The notes: generated by a model from the letters alone, not told the origin. A stretch of 64,000 nucleotides of DNA from Candidatus Uabimicrobium amorphum (GCF_009002475.1 NZ_AP019860.1:5153501-5217500), one strand, 5' to 3'; counted from the stretch's first letter, positions 7,848 to 15,988 are shown. Numbers and translations are program-made.

Positions 7848-9152
7848 TTAGTACCACAAACTTACAATCCATTCAAGTATTTGCGGATCATAAGCTATTT
7901 GCAAGTGATTTTTATCAAATCCTCTTTGTCCCACAAGTTTTGCACCACGTTTGGTGAGACCCTCTGTATAGGAAGCACTGTATTTATACAGTACGCCATC
8001 ACTGGGATAGTCTTGCACTCCAATAGGAATTTTTATCCAACCTAAATCTATCTCATCAAGAGTCGAATGTGTTCCATAAACATTAATGACATTGATACCC
8101 GGATCAAGACCCTTATCATTTAGTTTACCTATGGTGTTATGACCTTCTTTGATGGCATGTTGGATTCCGTAAGAAGCGACAAAGGCGGTTGTTCCTCCGT
8201 AGTAGCAGGCCTTCATTGTTAAATTGAAATCTACTGGGGTGTAACTAAACACCGAAAAGTCAAGCCCATCATCTACCAAGTTGTATAGTAGCTGGCTTTG
8301 CCCTGGAAAGTAGTTGCCGCTGTATTTTCCCGGATTTTGTGCGTAGATATCCAATTCGTATAACTTTGCCCATGATCCATAAACTAGACCTTGGTAAAAG
8401 CAGATGGGAGAGGAGGTGTTGTTAGCAAGAGCTGTGACATTTCCCATGTAGTAGCGAAACACTAAGTCAATACCCTTGTTGGCAGCACCTATCTGAACAT
8501 AGTGCCCGATATCATTTTGGTACTTTGTCAAAAAAGATTTATAGGTGCTATTCACTTCGCCAAGATCACTCATGTAAATACTTGCAGCACAGTTGCCTTT
8601 TGAGTGAGCAATGACATTTACTTTTGTTCGTTGGGTTTTTTGCTTAATAATATGGATGGCATTGCGAATTTGTTCTGCTTGTAAGTAATTGCAACCGTGG
8701 TTATGAGAGAAATTGATCGCAAAAACGGGATGTCCTTTTTGCGAAAGTCTTTGCATAAAACCCTTCTTGTCGCTTGGTATAGATTTTGGCGTTGTCATGC
8801 TTCTCGGGTGGACCCAAGCGCGAAACGCATCATCTCCTGCCCCATGTATTAGAAGCACTGGTGTTTTTTGTGCTTGTTTCCAACCGCGAGAATACAGTAG
8901 TACCATTAGTGATGAATCAGCACCTTGGTTGTTGTATAGCTCCTGTGGAAAACATTCAAGTACCTGAGGATTTTGGAAGCGTGTGATTTCCAAAATTTTT
9001 TCTCTGACAAACATGGGATGGTGATCGCGGTATGCCTCACTCTTTTCCCAATACAAGATGTTATTGTTTACCTTGACAGGTACTTCGTTCAAGTATTGTG
9101 TGGCGAATACACTAGTGATTAGTGTGAATACAAGTATGAACGAAACTCTCAT
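7848..9152 (-). CDS. Secreted alpha/beta hydrolase, PhaZ7-like PHA depolymerase or lipase
   Basis: A 434-residue protein with signal peptide (residues 1-17, FILVFTLITSVFA). The oxyanion-hole HG is in VLLIHGAGDDA (about 99-107). The nucleophile elbow is IAHSKG (Ser184), an A-H-S-x-G variant rather than G-x-S-x-G; a likely catalytic His lies in KNHLQ near the C-terminus. The Paucimonas lemoignei depolymerase PhaZ7, which attacks amorphous poly(3-hydroxybutyrate), also has an AHSxG box and a similar IHGxGD block. Its start overlaps the stop of phaR by four bases (ATGA), so it is co-translated with a PHA regulator. I infer a PHA-degrading role; a general secreted lipase is the alternative. Confidence 0.75.
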   Translation of the reverse strand: MRVSFILVFTLITSVFATQYLNEVPVKVNNNILYWEKSEAYRDHHPMFVREKILEITRFQNPQVLECFPQELYNNQGADSSLMVLLYSRGWKQAQKTPVLLIHGAGDDAFRAWVHPRSMTTPKSIPSDKKGFMQRLSQKGHPVFAINFSHNHGCNYLQAEQIRNAIHIIKQKTQRTKVNVIAHSKGNCAASIYMSDLGEVNSTYKSFLTKYQNDIGHYVQIGAANKGIDLVFRYYMGNVTALANNTSSPICFYQGLVYGSWAKLYELDIYAQNPGKYSGNYFPGQSQLLYNLVDDGLDFSVFSYTPVDFNLTMKACYYGGTTAFVASYGIQHAIKEGHNTIGKLNDKGLDPGINVINVYGTHSTLDEIDLGWIKIPIGVQDYPSDGVLYKYSASYTEGLTKRGAKLVGQRGFDKNHLQIAYDPQILEWIVSLWY

Positions 9153-9622
9153 TCATCTTCCCCCTTTAGTTTGTTTTCCAAATCAGCAATTTTTTTTTCA
9201 TACCCTTTTAGGGTACTTTGTAGTTGTTCCCATGCATTGTTTGCGAAATAGTTGGGCATTTGTGTCATATTCATCCAACCATTCCACATATTGAACTGCT
9301 GTTGCATATTGTCCTTGAGTTTCATATAAGAATCAAGGCTGGAACTCAAATAAAACTGCAGAAATTCTTGGTGTTCGTCTTTTTGTAGTTTGATGAGCTG
9401 GTGAAGAAGTTTTGTGGAAAATATCGTGTGTTTCTTTTCATCGTTCAAGATGATTTGTAACAATGTTTCTTGGGTGATATCTTCTTTTGTTTGATTATCG
9501 ATAACCTCAACATAGTTCCCTTCACGAATAATGAGGGATAGCTCATCTAAAGTGATGTACTTTTTATCCACTGTGTGATATAGACGTCGATTAGTGTACT
9601 TCTTAATTGTAATTTTTTTCAT
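9149..9622 (-). CDS. phaR: PHA synthesis repressor / granule-sensing regulator
   Basis: A 157-residue protein. The N-terminal half (residues 1-62) has the PHA-accumulation regulator DNA-binding signature: IKKYTNRRLYHT, YITLDEL, ITQETLLQII. The C-terminal half carries a Met/Gln-rich amphipathic helix, presumably the PHA-granule-binding part, and a short terminal coiled coil. Known PhaR proteins repress phasin and synthase genes and leave DNA when they bind nascent PHA. It is divergent from a phaE-like gene, with TGC-rich palindromes in between, and overlaps the downstream depolymerase-like gene by four bases. Confidence 0.93.
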   Translation of the reverse strand: MKKITIKKYTNRRLYHTVDKKYITLDELSLIIREGNYVEVIDNQTKEDITQETLLQIILNDEKKHTIFSTKLLHQLIKLQKDEHQEFLQFYLSSSLDSYMKLKDNMQQQFNMWNGWMNMTQMPNYFANNAWEQLQSTLKGYEKKIADLENKLKGEDE

Positions 9623-9680
9623 AATTTAAGTGCCTGAAAAGAAAACACTTACGGATTTTCTTTTGCTAAAATACATTTTT

Positions 9681-9697
9681 ATGTTGCAGTGCAACAT
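9681..9697. promoter_or_regulatory. Candidate PhaR operator, TTGCAGTGCAA palindrome
   Basis: ATGTTGCA-G-TGCAACAT is a perfect 17-bp hyphenated palindrome 59 bases upstream of phaR and 138 upstream of the phaE-like ATG. PhaR proteins are known to bind TGC-rich inverted repeats between phaR/phaP/phaC genes. The same core recurs at 9808-9818, and half-sites (TGCACT at 9741, TGCAGT at 9774) lie between. Confidence 0.65.
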
Positions 9698-9805
9698 GGA
9701 AAATGGTTTTATATGTTCAGAGTTAATTGTGTGTTAATTTTGCACTCTTTGATATCGCTTAAATTACAAAGGGTGCAGTTTATAAAACTAATTTCAATGT
9801 TAATA

Positions 9806-9820
9806 TTTTGCACTGCAAAA
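9806..9820. promoter_or_regulatory. Second candidate PhaR operator, TTTTGCACTGCAAAA
   Basis: TTTTGCA-C-TGCAAAA is a second hyphenated palindrome with the same TTGCAnTGCAA core, ending 14 bases before the phaE-like start codon and abutting its ribosome site. Binding here would block transcription or translation start of the PHA genes. The centres of the two palindromes are 124 bp apart. Confidence 0.6.
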
Positions 9821-9834
9821 AAAAGGAGCACGCT

Positions 9835-10323
9835 ATGTTTTCAACTTTACCACAAAGCCCAATGGATTTTTGGAAAAAATTACCTCTTATGGGACCTAAT
9901 CGCGAATACTTAGAAAAATTACAGAACATTCACTCTTCATGGACAAATTTTTTGCAAAGCAACATGGAGTATAACAAATTATCACAAATTTTTTGGGAAA
10001 ATTTTGCAAAAGATTTTCCAGAGTACGCAAAAAAGAGTTATGAAAACTTTGACTTTAAAGAGTTTGATCCGACAAAAAAAATGCAAGAAGGTTTAAAATT
10101 CTTCGATGAGTGCTGGGAAAAGACAATGCAGTCAGAAGAATACGCACAAAAAAGCGGTGAAGTATTAAACAATCTTGGTGAATTTCGCAAGCAGTTGATG
10201 GATCTTTTCACCCCTGTTCTCAATGATTCTAATATCGCATCTCAACAACAAATTTACGAATTAACAAAACAAATGGACGAACTTCGTAAACGCATCGAGA
10301 ATTTGGAAGCGCAAAAATCATAA
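9835..10323 (+). CDS. PhaE-like / phasin-like PHA protein
   Basis: A 162-residue alpha-helical protein. The ATG at 9835 is chosen because AAAGGAG stands at ideal distance (9819-9825); an upstream in-frame TTG would lie inside the operator palindrome. It has no signal peptide, many aromatic and Lys/Glu residues, and a C-terminal heptad-like segment (KQMDELRKRIENLEAQ), as seen in class III synthase subunit PhaE and in phasins. Position (divergent from phaR, upstream of phaC) supports a PHA-granule or synthase-subunit role. PhaE and phasin cannot be separated by eye. Confidence 0.7.
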   Translation: MFSTLPQSPMDFWKKLPLMGPNREYLEKLQNIHSSWTNFLQSNMEYNKLSQIFWENFAKDFPEYAKKSYENFDFKEFDPTKKMQEGLKFFDECWEKTMQSEEYAQKSGEVLNNLGEFRKQLMDLFTPVLNDSNIASQQQIYELTKQMDELRKRIENLEAQKS

Positions 10324-10359
10324 CTGGCAGAAACGAAAGCTGCCGTTTTGTAAAGAAAA

Positions 10360-10432
10360 TGTCATTCCCGAGAGAGTGGAAAACTCGTAAGAGGATTCTA
10401 ATTGCTAGTTTTTTGTTTTCTCGGGCATGACA
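10360..10432. repeat. Imperfect 73-bp inverted repeat between PHA genes
   Basis: TGTCATTCCCGAGA (10360-10373) and TCTCGGGCATGACA (10419-10432) pair with one mismatch and enclose further A/T complementarity. It lies between the phaE-like and phaC genes and resembles a small non-coding mobile palindrome rather than a compact terminator. It could attenuate phaC expression. Confidence 0.55.
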
Positions 10433-10510
10433 ATTGGAAAACAGGGCTTTTGATTTCTGAGACTATTGATAACCACGGTTTAACACCCCGCTTATGTTTA
10501 GGAGAAAACA

Positions 10511-11509
10511 ATGCAAACATCGGCCGTTACTCATGATAACACCTTACATCCTTTTGCGGATCATGCACAAAAGGAAATGGTTTTTCAAAATACTCATATT
10601 ACACTATTTAAATACACCCCTCAAACCGTTAAATGTGATACTCCGGTTTGTATATCCTACGCCCTAGTTAACAAAACCTACGTATTGGATCTAAGTCCGA
10701 AAAATAGTTTTATTCGCTCGCTGTTAAAAGAAGGACTTATCGTATATCTTATTGTGTGGCATGATCCTGCGAAAACAATGTGCAATGTTACCTTAGAAGA
10801 TTATGTTTGCCGCAACTTAAACATATGTGTGGATAAAGTCAGACAACTACACGACATTCCTCAAATCAACTTGTTAGGGATTTGCCAAGGTGGAACTTTC
10901 TCCCTTATGTACACCTCTCTTTTTGGTGAAAAAATAAAAAATCTCATTTTAATGGTAACACCTGTAGACTTTCACAGCAGTGAGAATCTTTTTACGCACA
11001 TGGCAAAAACTTGGGACACGAAAAAAATTGCTGGTGGATTTCCACTACTCACTGGGGACTTCATGAATATGGGATTTCTACAGTTGAAGCCTTGTGAGCT
11101 ACTTATCAATAAGTATGTAGGTGCTGTACAATTTTTAAATGACGAACATAAGCGAGAGTTTTTCTTGCGTATGGAAAAGTGGATTTTTGATAGTCCAGCC
11201 CAAGCGGGAAATACTTGGAGTGAATTTATCGAAAAATGTTATCAAAAAAATGCCTTGGTAAATGACACGTTTGTCTTAGGCGGTAACAAAGTCTCTTTGA
11301 GCAATATCAAATGCCCCGTTCTTAATTTAACAGCAGCAAAAGATCATCTCGTTCCCAATGAATGCAGCACACCTCTTAAAAATGTCATATCTTCTACCGA
11401 TTATACATATGAAAGTTTTTCCACTGGTCATATTGGAATTTTAGTTGGTAGAATAGTTGCCAAAAAAGTTGCTCCAACTATTGGAGAATGGTTACAAAAA
11501 AGAGATTGA
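10511..11509 (+). CDS. phaC: Poly(3-hydroxyalkanoate) synthase, class III-type PhaC
   Basis: A 332-residue alpha/beta hydrolase-fold PHA synthase, close to class III PhaC length (about 350). The PHA-synthase lipase box has Cys in place of Ser: LLGICQGG, Cys125. Asp (AAKDHLVP) and His (STGHIG) near the C-terminus complete the triad. ATG follows TTAGGAGAAAAC. Class III synthases need a PhaE partner, and a PhaE-like gene lies directly upstream. A second, fused PhaC follows downstream and retains the fuller consensus (DWGEPD, GHCIGG). This copy has diverged (VWHDPA), so it may work as a variant or a heteromeric subunit. Confidence 0.88.
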   Translation: MQTSAVTHDNTLHPFADHAQKEMVFQNTHITLFKYTPQTVKCDTPVCISYALVNKTYVLDLSPKNSFIRSLLKEGLIVYLIVWHDPAKTMCNVTLEDYVCRNLNICVDKVRQLHDIPQINLLGICQGGTFSLMYTSLFGEKIKNLILMVTPVDFHSSENLFTHMAKTWDTKKIAGGFPLLTGDFMNMGFLQLKPCELLINKYVGAVQFLNDEHKREFFLRMEKWIFDSPAQAGNTWSEFIEKCYQKNALVNDTFVLGGNKVSLSNIKCPVLNLTAAKDHLVPNECSTPLKNVISSTDYTYESFSTGHIGILVGRIVAKKVAPTIGEWLQKRD

Positions 11510-11577
11510 AACACATTTCGCCGACTACAGCGTTTTTTGTAACTTATTCTTTTCCAAGAATGTGTTTATTTTACTTA

Positions 11578-11603
11578 AGGGACGGCCAGACCGTCCCTGT
11601 TTT
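11578..11603 (+). terminator. Intrinsic terminator after phaC
   Basis: AGGGACGG (11578-11585) pairs with CCGTCCCT (11591-11598) across a five-base loop, followed by GTTTTT. It lies 69 bases after the phaC stop and just before the next PHA gene, so expression of the fusion gene may depend on readthrough or on a promoter of its own. Confidence 0.6.
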
Positions 11604-11650
11604 TGTGAATGATCAGCAAAGCTCGTTGTTGTTTTATTCGAGGAGAAATC

Positions 11651-14077
11651 ATGCACGATGAATTTTTTAAATTTTGGGAAAATGCTGCCAAAAATTATCA
11701 AAAAGCTTTCGAGTCGTATAAAAATTTTTCGCCACAATCTATGCAAAATGCCACGCCCGAAACTATGATGAGTAGCTTTATGCAAGCTGGCCAACCATTT
11801 TTGGATATGATGCAAAAATGGTATCAAGAGATGAGCAAGTTGCATATGAACCAAGGTTCTGAAGAGTATTTACGCCATAAAAACCAGCAAATGTTCGGTC
11901 TCATGGAGAACATTGATCAAAAGATGTTTGATGTTTTGTCAAAAATGACGGCAGAAAACATGGCGGACAGCTATCAAAAGACCCTTGACAAAATGGGAAA
12001 TGCCAGTAAACAGTTTGATATGCAAACGATGATGGATTACCTGCAAACAATCACGACTGAGTACTTACGAGATATTGAGGCTATCCCTGAAAATGCCAAG
12101 AAAATTAATGTAGAGCATCTTTGGGAAATCTGGACGAAAATGCTGGCAAATCCCAACGATGAAGAAATGAAAACCTACAGCAAAAGACTACAAGAAAGTC
12201 TTGCGGTAAAACTCAAATACGGTATGGAATATTATGCCGATCCTGAAAAGACAAAAGTGGGTTTTTCTCCACGCAATTTAGTGTGGAAAAAAGACAAATA
12301 TCAACTATTTCACTATCCCGCTGTGAATCCCAAAAAAAATACCACTCCAGTTCTAATTGTCTACTCTCTTATCAATAAACCCTACATTTTAGACCTACTT
12401 CCTGGATGTAGTTTCATTGAATATTTGACAAAAGAAGGTCTTGACGTCTATTTGATTGATTGGGGTGAACCTGATTACGATGATCGCAAAATAACACTTG
12501 ATCACCTTATTTCTCCCGTGATTTCAGGAGCGGTTGACTTTGTTGTTGAGTATAGCAAGAGTGAAAAGGTTTCTATTCTAGGTCATTGTATTGGCGGTAT
12601 ACTGGCAACGCTTTATGCGGCGCGCTATCCCGAAAAAGTAGAACGTTTAGTTACATTGACAACACCCATTAGTGGTACAGATGGTGGTATTGTTGGTTTG
12701 TGGGCGCATTTGTTGCCTACAGAGCAAATACTACAGACATTTGGGAATATGCCTGCAAAACTAATTCGTTACACGTTTATTGGTTTGAAGCCATATTATG
12801 AAGTGATTCGTTGGAAAAAGTTCTACGAAAATTTAGACAAAATGAATGAGCAAGCGATGACCGCTTTTTGCGCCGTCGACAAGTGGATTAACGATAATAT
12901 TGATGTTCCAGGTGAAGTTTTCCGTAAATTTATTTTGGAAATTTATCAGGAAAATCGTTTGAGCAAAGGGCAGACGAATATCAATGGTAAAAACGTATCG
13001 CTAGCGAATATTACCTGTCCATTATATAACGTAATTGCCGAAGATGACTGGATTGTTACCCCGCCATCAGCAAAAGTTCTCAATGACAATGTTGCTAGTG
13101 AGGTGAATATCCAGAAAATTATACCCGGGCAACATTTGAGCATTATTTTTCATCCGAAGAATCGTCCTGTTTGGAAAGAAATGCTCGATTTTTTTTGTGG
13201 GGATGTGCCACAGGAAAAAAAAGCGACAAGTGATCACAAGTCGCAACAACAAAAAAAAAATGCAACGGTGAGTAAAAAACTAGATACACAACAAAAGGAG
13301 ATAAATCTTATGCGTATGCAAGACAGAGTTGTAATGATTACTGGTGGAGCACGTGGGATTGGACGTGCTACGGTTTTAAAGTTTGCTTCAGAAGGTGCCA
13401 AGGTGTGTTGGTGTGACCTTGATGGTGATGCGAATAAAGCTCTACATGAGGAGTTAGGTAGTGAGAATCACAGCTATCACCATGTAAATGTGACAGACCG
13501 CAATGCCGTTAGAGAATGGGTTCAACAAATTGTAGATAAGCATGGTCGCATTGACGTTCTTGTAAATAATGCTGGTATTACACGCGACAACTTCTTAGTG
13601 AAGGTAAAAAACGGTGAACTGGTGAAAGAAATGCCTGAGGAAGAATTTGATCAAGTAATTGACATTAATCTAAAAGGTGTATTCAACTGTACGCAAGCGG
13701 TAGCCCCTGTGATGATTAAACAAGAATCTGGTGTGATACTCAGTGCTTCTTCTGTTGTGGGATTGTATGGAAATATTGGTCAAACAAACTACGTAGCTAC
13801 CAAGGCGGGTGTTATTGGAATGACACAAGTATGGGCACGTGAGCTAGGCCGTTACAATATTCGAGTGAATGCAGTTTCTCCTGGTTTTATCGCCACAGAA
13901 ATGGTAAAAAAGATACCTGAAAAAATCATCGCTGGTATCGCGGGAAAAACCCCGATGAATCGCCTGGGAGAGCCACGCGAATTGGCGAATGTTTATTTAT
14001 GGTTGGCTTCGGACGAAGCGAGTTTTGTTTCCGGAGCAAATATTTCCGTTGATGGTGGACTTGTATGGGGAACATAG
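11651..14077 (+). CDS. PhaE-PhaC-PhaB triple fusion: PHA synthase with acetoacetyl-CoA reductase
   Basis: An 808-residue frame; ATG at 11651 is chosen for its GAGGAG leader. Residues 1-190 are helical, Met/Gln-rich and PhaE/phasin-like. Residues about 200-530 are a PHA synthase with DWGEPD and the nucleophile box GHCIGG (Cys313); the Asp (AEDDWIV) and His (GQHLS) follow. A Lys/Gln-rich linker (about 535-553) leads to a complete 255-residue short-chain reductase: TGGARGIG, NNAG, and the Ser and YxxxK active site (YVATK), ending SGANISVDGG, as in PhaB/FabG. It would reduce acetoacetyl-CoA to 3-hydroxybutyryl-CoA and polymerise it. Oddly, the linker DNA holds a run of ten A and a perfect internal ribosome site before Met554, so separate enzymes may also be made. 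I know of no standard description of this three-part fusion. Confidence 0.85.
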   Translation: MHDEFFKFWENAAKNYQKAFESYKNFSPQSMQNATPETMMSSFMQAGQPFLDMMQKWYQEMSKLHMNQGSEEYLRHKNQQMFGLMENIDQKMFDVLSKMTAENMADSYQKTLDKMGNASKQFDMQTMMDYLQTITTEYLRDIEAIPENAKKINVEHLWEIWTKMLANPNDEEMKTYSKRLQESLAVKLKYGMEYYADPEKTKVGFSPRNLVWKKDKYQLFHYPAVNPKKNTTPVLIVYSLINKPYILDLLPGCSFIEYLTKEGLDVYLIDWGEPDYDDRKITLDHLISPVISGAVDFVVEYSKSEKVSILGHCIGGILATLYAARYPEKVERLVTLTTPISGTDGGIVGLWAHLLPTEQILQTFGNMPAKLIRYTFIGLKPYYEVIRWKKFYENLDKMNEQAMTAFCAVDKWINDNIDVPGEVFRKFILEIYQENRLSKGQTNINGKNVSLANITCPLYNVIAEDDWIVTPPSAKVLNDNVASEVNIQKIIPGQHLSIIFHPKNRPVWKEMLDFFCGDVPQEKKATSDHKSQQQKKNATVSKKLDTQQKEINLMRMQDRVVMITGGARGIGRATVLKFASEGAKVCWCDLDGDANKALHEELGSENHSYHHVNVTDRNAVREWVQQIVDKHGRIDVLVNNAGITRDNFLVKVKNGELVKEMPEEEFDQVIDINLKGVFNCTQAVAPVMIKQESGVILSASSVVGLYGNIGQTNYVATKAGVIGMTQVWARELGRYNIRVNAVSPGFIATEMVKKIPEKIIAGIAGKTPMNRLGEPRELANVYLWLASDEASFVSGANISVDGGLVWGT
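13251..13260 (+). other. A10 homopolymer at the synthase/reductase junction (possible slippage site)
   Basis: Ten consecutive A lie in frame between the synthase and reductase domains. Loss of one A gives a stop after six codons counted from the codon that begins at 13250 (QKKMQR then TGA). Gain of one gives a stop shortly after as well (TAA at 13272-13274 in the present numbering). Either slip therefore ends the synthase cleanly, and only the unslipped frame makes the fusion. Transcriptional slippage or a sequencing length error are both possible. Confidence 0.55.
13294..13312 (+). promoter_or_regulatory. Internal ribosome binding site and ATG for the PhaB domain
   Basis: AAAGGAG (13294-13300) lies nine bases before an in-frame ATG (13310-13312) exactly at the natural N-terminus of the reductase domain. 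This is the layout of an ordinary phaB gene start and implies independent translation of a 255-residue reductase, or recent fusion of two formerly separate genes. Confidence 0.7.
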
Positions 14078-14078
14078 G

Positions 14079-15872
14079 ATGCAATATCAAAATATCTATC
14101 AAATGCTGTGCGCTACAGTAGAACGGTGTGCTGAAACCGCTTCTTATTTTCACAAGGTAGATGATGATTGGCAAACAGTTACATGGAAAGAATTTAAAGA
14201 TTTGGCAGACAATTTTGCCCTGGCGCTTTTAAAGCAAGGTCTTCAGCCAGGAGATACTGTCAGTATTCTCGCGGGAAACGACTTAGTATGGCCCGTTGCT
14301 GATGTGGGAACAATTGCAGCAGGGGGAATTGGAGTTGGTATTTATCCGAGTAGTTCACCGGAACAATGTGCCTATATTTTAAAGCACTCTAATTCCAAAT
14401 TTGTGGTTGTCGATACCGAGCCGCAATTGCAAAAGATTTTACAAATTCGCGAGCAAATCCCCGGATTGACAATCATTTCTAAGATAGCGAATGAAAATGC
14501 TATTTCTTGGGAGGAATTTTTGCAGCAAGGGGATCGCGGAGCTTGGGAGGCATACCAAGAAACAGCGATGAGTCGCGGTTATGATGATACAGTGGTTATC
14601 GTATATACATCAGGAACCACTGGACATCCTAAAGGTGCTTGCTTGAGTAATCGTTATGTGATAGCGAGTTGTGTGGCTCTTGATAAAGTTTTTGAGGCGG
14701 TGCGTAGTGACACATTTATTGAAAATGCCGATGACCAGTTTGTCACATTGTCTTTTCTTCCCTTTTGCCACGTCGCAGAGAGAATAAGTGGTATGTATGC
14801 GCGTATGTATTCGGGATTTTCCGCGTACTTGATAGATAATATTGCAAAACTATTTAGTTACATGCAAGAACTAAGCCCTCACATGTTTGGAGGGCTACCA
14901 CGTTTTTACGAGAAGATATACGCCAAAATACTCGATGATGTCGAAAATGGCAAAATCAACAAACAAGATTTCGACAAAGCGATGGACATCAATAAACGTG
15001 TAATTGCACAGCGCGACGATAATCAAACTCTAACCGCGGAATTGTACGAAGAGTGGAAGTGGGCAGAAGAGCACGTTTACAGTAAAGTGCGCAGTAGTTT
15101 TGGTTCGCGAATTGTCTCTTGTAGTTCCGGGGCTGCGCCGATTCCCAAAGAAGTTCTAGATTTATTTTTGTATGCGGGAAATTTAACGATTCTTGAAGCA
15201 TATGGGTTAACGGAATATGTGTGTTGTGCGTTTAGCACCCCACGAGCTCATCGGGCAAATTCTGTCGGAAAACCGATGCATGGTTGTGAAGTAAAGATTG
15301 CCGAAGATGGTGAAATTTTACTCAAAGGGCCACAGATGTTTACCGGGTATTACAACGATGAGAAAGCCACAAAGGAAGTCATTGATGACGACGGATGGCT
15401 ACACACCGGAGATATCGGTAAACTTGACGAAGACAATTTTCTATACATTACCGGTCGTAAGAAAGAGTTTATCAAAACTTCTACAGGGAAAAAAATTGCG
15501 CCGTTATATATCGAGAACTTATGTAAACGAAATCACTTACTCTCCAATATCATGGTATACGGCGACAACAAGAAGTACTTAACAGCGCTCATTACCCTAA
15601 ATGAAGTTGAACTTCGCAGCTACGCTAAAGTGCATAACCTGGAGTTTGATAGCTATGCCGATTTAACAAAGCATCCTAAAATTCAGGAGATTGTTGCGGA
15701 AGTAATCGCGGAAGTCAATGCTCAGGTATCGCGAACGGAGCAAATAAAAAAATATACCGTGCTCGAAAAAGACTTTTCTATAGAAGGAGACGAAATTACT
15801 CCTACGGGTAAAGTCAAACGTCGTATCGTCAATAAAAAATATCATGACGTGATTGAAAGTATGTACGTGTAG
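14079..15872 (+). CDS. Long-chain acyl-CoA synthetase (AMP-forming)
   Basis: A 597-residue member of the ANL adenylate-forming superfamily, FadD15/long-chain type. It activates fatty acids with ATP to acyl-AMP and then acyl-CoA. The P-loop is YTSGTTGHPKG (about residues 185-195), and the later motifs EAYGLTE, GWLHTGDIG and GRKKEFIKTSTGKKIAP are all present. The ATG at 14079 is one base after the stop of the PHA fusion gene, so the two are translationally coupled. A longer frame upstream would run through the reductase gene and is rejected. The location suggests it feeds acyl-CoA into hydroxyacyl-CoA or PHA metabolism. Confidence 0.92.
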   Translation: MQYQNIYQMLCATVERCAETASYFHKVDDDWQTVTWKEFKDLADNFALALLKQGLQPGDTVSILAGNDLVWPVADVGTIAAGGIGVGIYPSSSPEQCAYILKHSNSKFVVVDTEPQLQKILQIREQIPGLTIISKIANENAISWEEFLQQGDRGAWEAYQETAMSRGYDDTVVIVYTSGTTGHPKGACLSNRYVIASCVALDKVFEAVRSDTFIENADDQFVTLSFLPFCHVAERISGMYARMYSGFSAYLIDNIAKLFSYMQELSPHMFGGLPRFYEKIYAKILDDVENGKINKQDFDKAMDINKRVIAQRDDNQTLTAELYEEWKWAEEHVYSKVRSSFGSRIVSCSSGAAPIPKEVLDLFLYAGNLTILEAYGLTEYVCCAFSTPRAHRANSVGKPMHGCEVKIAEDGEILLKGPQMFTGYYNDEKATKEVIDDDGWLHTGDIGKLDEDNFLYITGRKKEFIKTSTGKKIAPLYIENLCKRNHLLSNIMVYGDNKKYLTALITLNEVELRSYAKVHNLEFDSYADLTKHPKIQEIVAEVIAEVNAQVSRTEQIKKYTVLEKDFSIEGDEITPTGKVKRRIVNKKYHDVIESMYV

Positions 15873-15882
15873 CATTCTTCAT

Positions 15883-15988
15883 GACCGTGACCCTGACCGT
15901 AATCGTGACCGTAGCCGTAGCCGATTTACTCGGTCAAGGTCACAGTGACGATTACGGCTACGATTACGGTTACGGTGACGGCTACGAG
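15883..15988. repeat. Hexamer-based inverted repeat (cruciform), copy 1
   Basis: The left arm (15883-15930) is a run of six-base units GACCGT, GACCCT, GACCGT, AATCGT, GACCGT, AGCCGT, AGCCGA. The right arm (15931-15988) is made of complementary-type units such as CGGTCA, CGATTA, CGGCTA and CGGTGA. The whole can fold into a long imperfect hairpin. It sits between the convergent acyl-CoA synthetase and paraoxonase-like genes. A second element of the same design is at 28661-28778. Apparent reading frames across it (Thr/Val/Ile alternation) are products of the repeat. Confidence 0.85.

Noticed and set aside
9689..9913. Plus-strand frame covering the phaR-phaE intergenic region
   Set aside because: It runs across the putative operators and overlaps the real phaE-like gene in another frame; no ribosome site.
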